Assembly (NCBI GenBank): GCA_020854785.1
Contig: JAHFZE010000298.1
Coordinates: forward strand, 1-6,873
Source: Methanomethylovorans sp.
GTDB taxonomy: Archaea > Halobacteriota > Methanosarcinia > Methanosarcinales > Methanosarcinaceae
Length of the DNA stretch: 6,873 bases
Direction: 5' to 3'
The position numbers and the translations under genes were made by a program. This document shows, one piece after another, positions 6,053-6,873 of this stretch. The notes beneath the pieces were generated by a model. That model had not been told where the DNA came from and did not search any database. It saw only the letters and a list, made by a program, of their open reading frames with translations. Position 1 is the first letter of the stretch. The number at the start of each line of letters is the position of its first letter.

Positions 6053-6873
6053 AAATTCACACCACTATTGGTCAAAACCCCCCTGTTCTGAAGCGTGGCA
6101 CCCAGTAAGCTGTCAATGTTGGTGCCAATGAATCCTCCAAGGGTTGTTACCAAGAGCGCCAGGGATATATTTTCTACCCTCCAGAAAAGAATAGCTAAAA
6201 TAGCTATGACAAGGGAACCAAATATGCATGCAAGTTCACCAAGTATGGTAACAGCTCCATCACGCCCTGGCTTTGCAGGCTTGAAATTCGTGATCATGCG
6301 TGGCCTTTCCTTTGAAGTTGTTCCGATCTCACTTGCAAGTGTATCCCCCGTAGCCGTTGCAACTGTCCCCAGATATGAATACATTATGAGCTCACTATGC
6401 TGTGGATATATTCCATAGGCCACTGCAAGTACAAGAGCTGCCATACTATTGCTAAAGACATTCTCGTAACTTCTAACACCGCCTTTGGCCTCAGCTATGC
6501 CAATGGATGCCTTGTAAGCATATTTGTACTTGGTAAAACCTCCACCCAGTATAAAAAAAGTTAACAATAGAAGGAACCAGAAAATATCAGCAAAGACTAT
6601 GATAAGTACACCCACAATGCTGGCACCTAAGAGAGCGGAGATATCTGCTATACGTGCTCTGTAAGCAAGATAACCTAACAGCAGAGAAAAAAGAAGAGCA
6701 AAGAACATATGTCCTGGAGGTACTGTGTACCCAAAAGACGAAAAAAGCCACATCACCATGCTTGACCCAAACAGTATGGATATGTTATCATCCACTCTGG
6801 AAGGAATAGATTCAAAAAGGGCGCCTGTTACGGAACCTATCACAGCTATAAAAAAGATCATGTCGTAAGAAAC
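5995..6873 (-). CDS. Membrane protein: dolichol/phytol-kinase-like C-terminus fused to DUF92 (VTE6-like), 5' end missing
   Basis: The frame is open to the window edge (292 visible residues). The first Met (codon at 6861) has no ribosome site ahead of it and the frame continues upstream as VSYD, so this is an internal fragment. Visible residues 9-35 (GxxTGALFESIP, then RVDDNIS) resemble the C-terminal end of CTP-dependent dolichol/phytol kinases, which carry an ExLP...DDN pattern. From about residue 65 the protein is DUF92: GIAEAKGG (125-132), GDTLASEIG (176-184), KPGRDGAV (201-208), NIDSLLGATLQ (252-262) and TNSGVN (268-273). In plants VTE5 makes phytyl phosphate and the DUF92 protein VTE6 phosphorylates it again. 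By analogy this protein may convert a polyprenol to its diphosphate at the membrane. Eight or nine hydrophobic segments are visible. It ends 119 bases before argC and appears to be a separate unit. Confidence 0.88.
   Translation of the reverse strand, partial: VSYDMIFFIAVIGSVTGALFESIPSRVDDNISILFGSSMVMWLFSSFGYTVPPGHMFFALLFSLLLGYLAYRARIADISALLGASIVGVLIIVFADIFWFLLLLTFFILGGGFTKYKYAYKASIGIAEAKGGVRSYENVFSNSMAALVLAVAYGIYPQHSELIMYSYLGTVATATGDTLASEIGTTSKERPRMITNFKPAKPGRDGAVTILGELACIFGSLVIAILAILFWRVENISLALLVTTLGGFIGTNIDSLLGATLQNRGVLTNSGVNFYATFAGAAASGLLFLLLS

Noticed and set aside
6859..6861. ATG at 6861 as the true start of the DUF92 membrane protein.
   Set aside because: The frame stays open to the window edge, there is no ribosome site in the 12 bases visible upstream, and starting here would cut into a recognisable kinase C-terminal motif region.

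Overview
The window looks like a stretch of euryarchaeal chromosome, most likely from a methanogen of the Methanosarcinales. The main reasons are an archaeal-type ADP-dependent phosphofructokinase, a membrane protein joining a dolichol/phytol-kinase-like end to a DUF92 domain, GGTGA/GGAGG-type ribosome binding sites, and a TATA-like element ahead of argC. The order-level placement is inferred from gene content and was not tested. All seven well-supported genes lie on the minus strand, so transcription runs from high to low coordinates. No RNA genes, CRISPR arrays, insertion sequences or long repeats were seen.

In transcription order, the first gene (window edge to 5995) is a 5'-truncated integral membrane protein. 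Its visible N-terminus carries the C-terminal signature of CTP-dependent dolichol/phytol kinases and the rest is a DUF92 (VTE6-like) domain. This suggests both steps of isoprenoid-alcohol phosphorylation in one polypeptide. A 119-base gap with a candidate promoter follows.

Next is a compact arginine block. It holds argC (N-acetyl-gamma-glutamyl-phosphate reductase), a small two-CBS-domain protein 30 bases downstream, and argJ (ornithine acetyltransferase), whose start overlaps the CBS stop as ATGA. The CBS protein is a candidate nucleotide-sensing regulator of arginine synthesis, though nothing in the sequence proves that.

After 49 bases comes a second compact group. It holds pfkC (ADP-dependent phosphofructokinase), a diverged paralog of the same kinase family 12 bases downstream, and the first 97 codons of an OGG1-type 8-oxoguanine DNA glycosylase 4 bases further on. 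The two tandem kinases differ at sugar- and phosphate-contacting positions. The first looks like a phosphofructokinase. The second resembles ADP-glucokinases at those sites but has further changes in motifs that are otherwise conserved, so its substrate is uncertain.

The most notable points are the kinase-DUF92 fusion, the diverged second ADP-kinase, the CBS protein inside the arg block, and a possible 32-codon plus-strand ORF antisense to the end of the membrane-protein gene.
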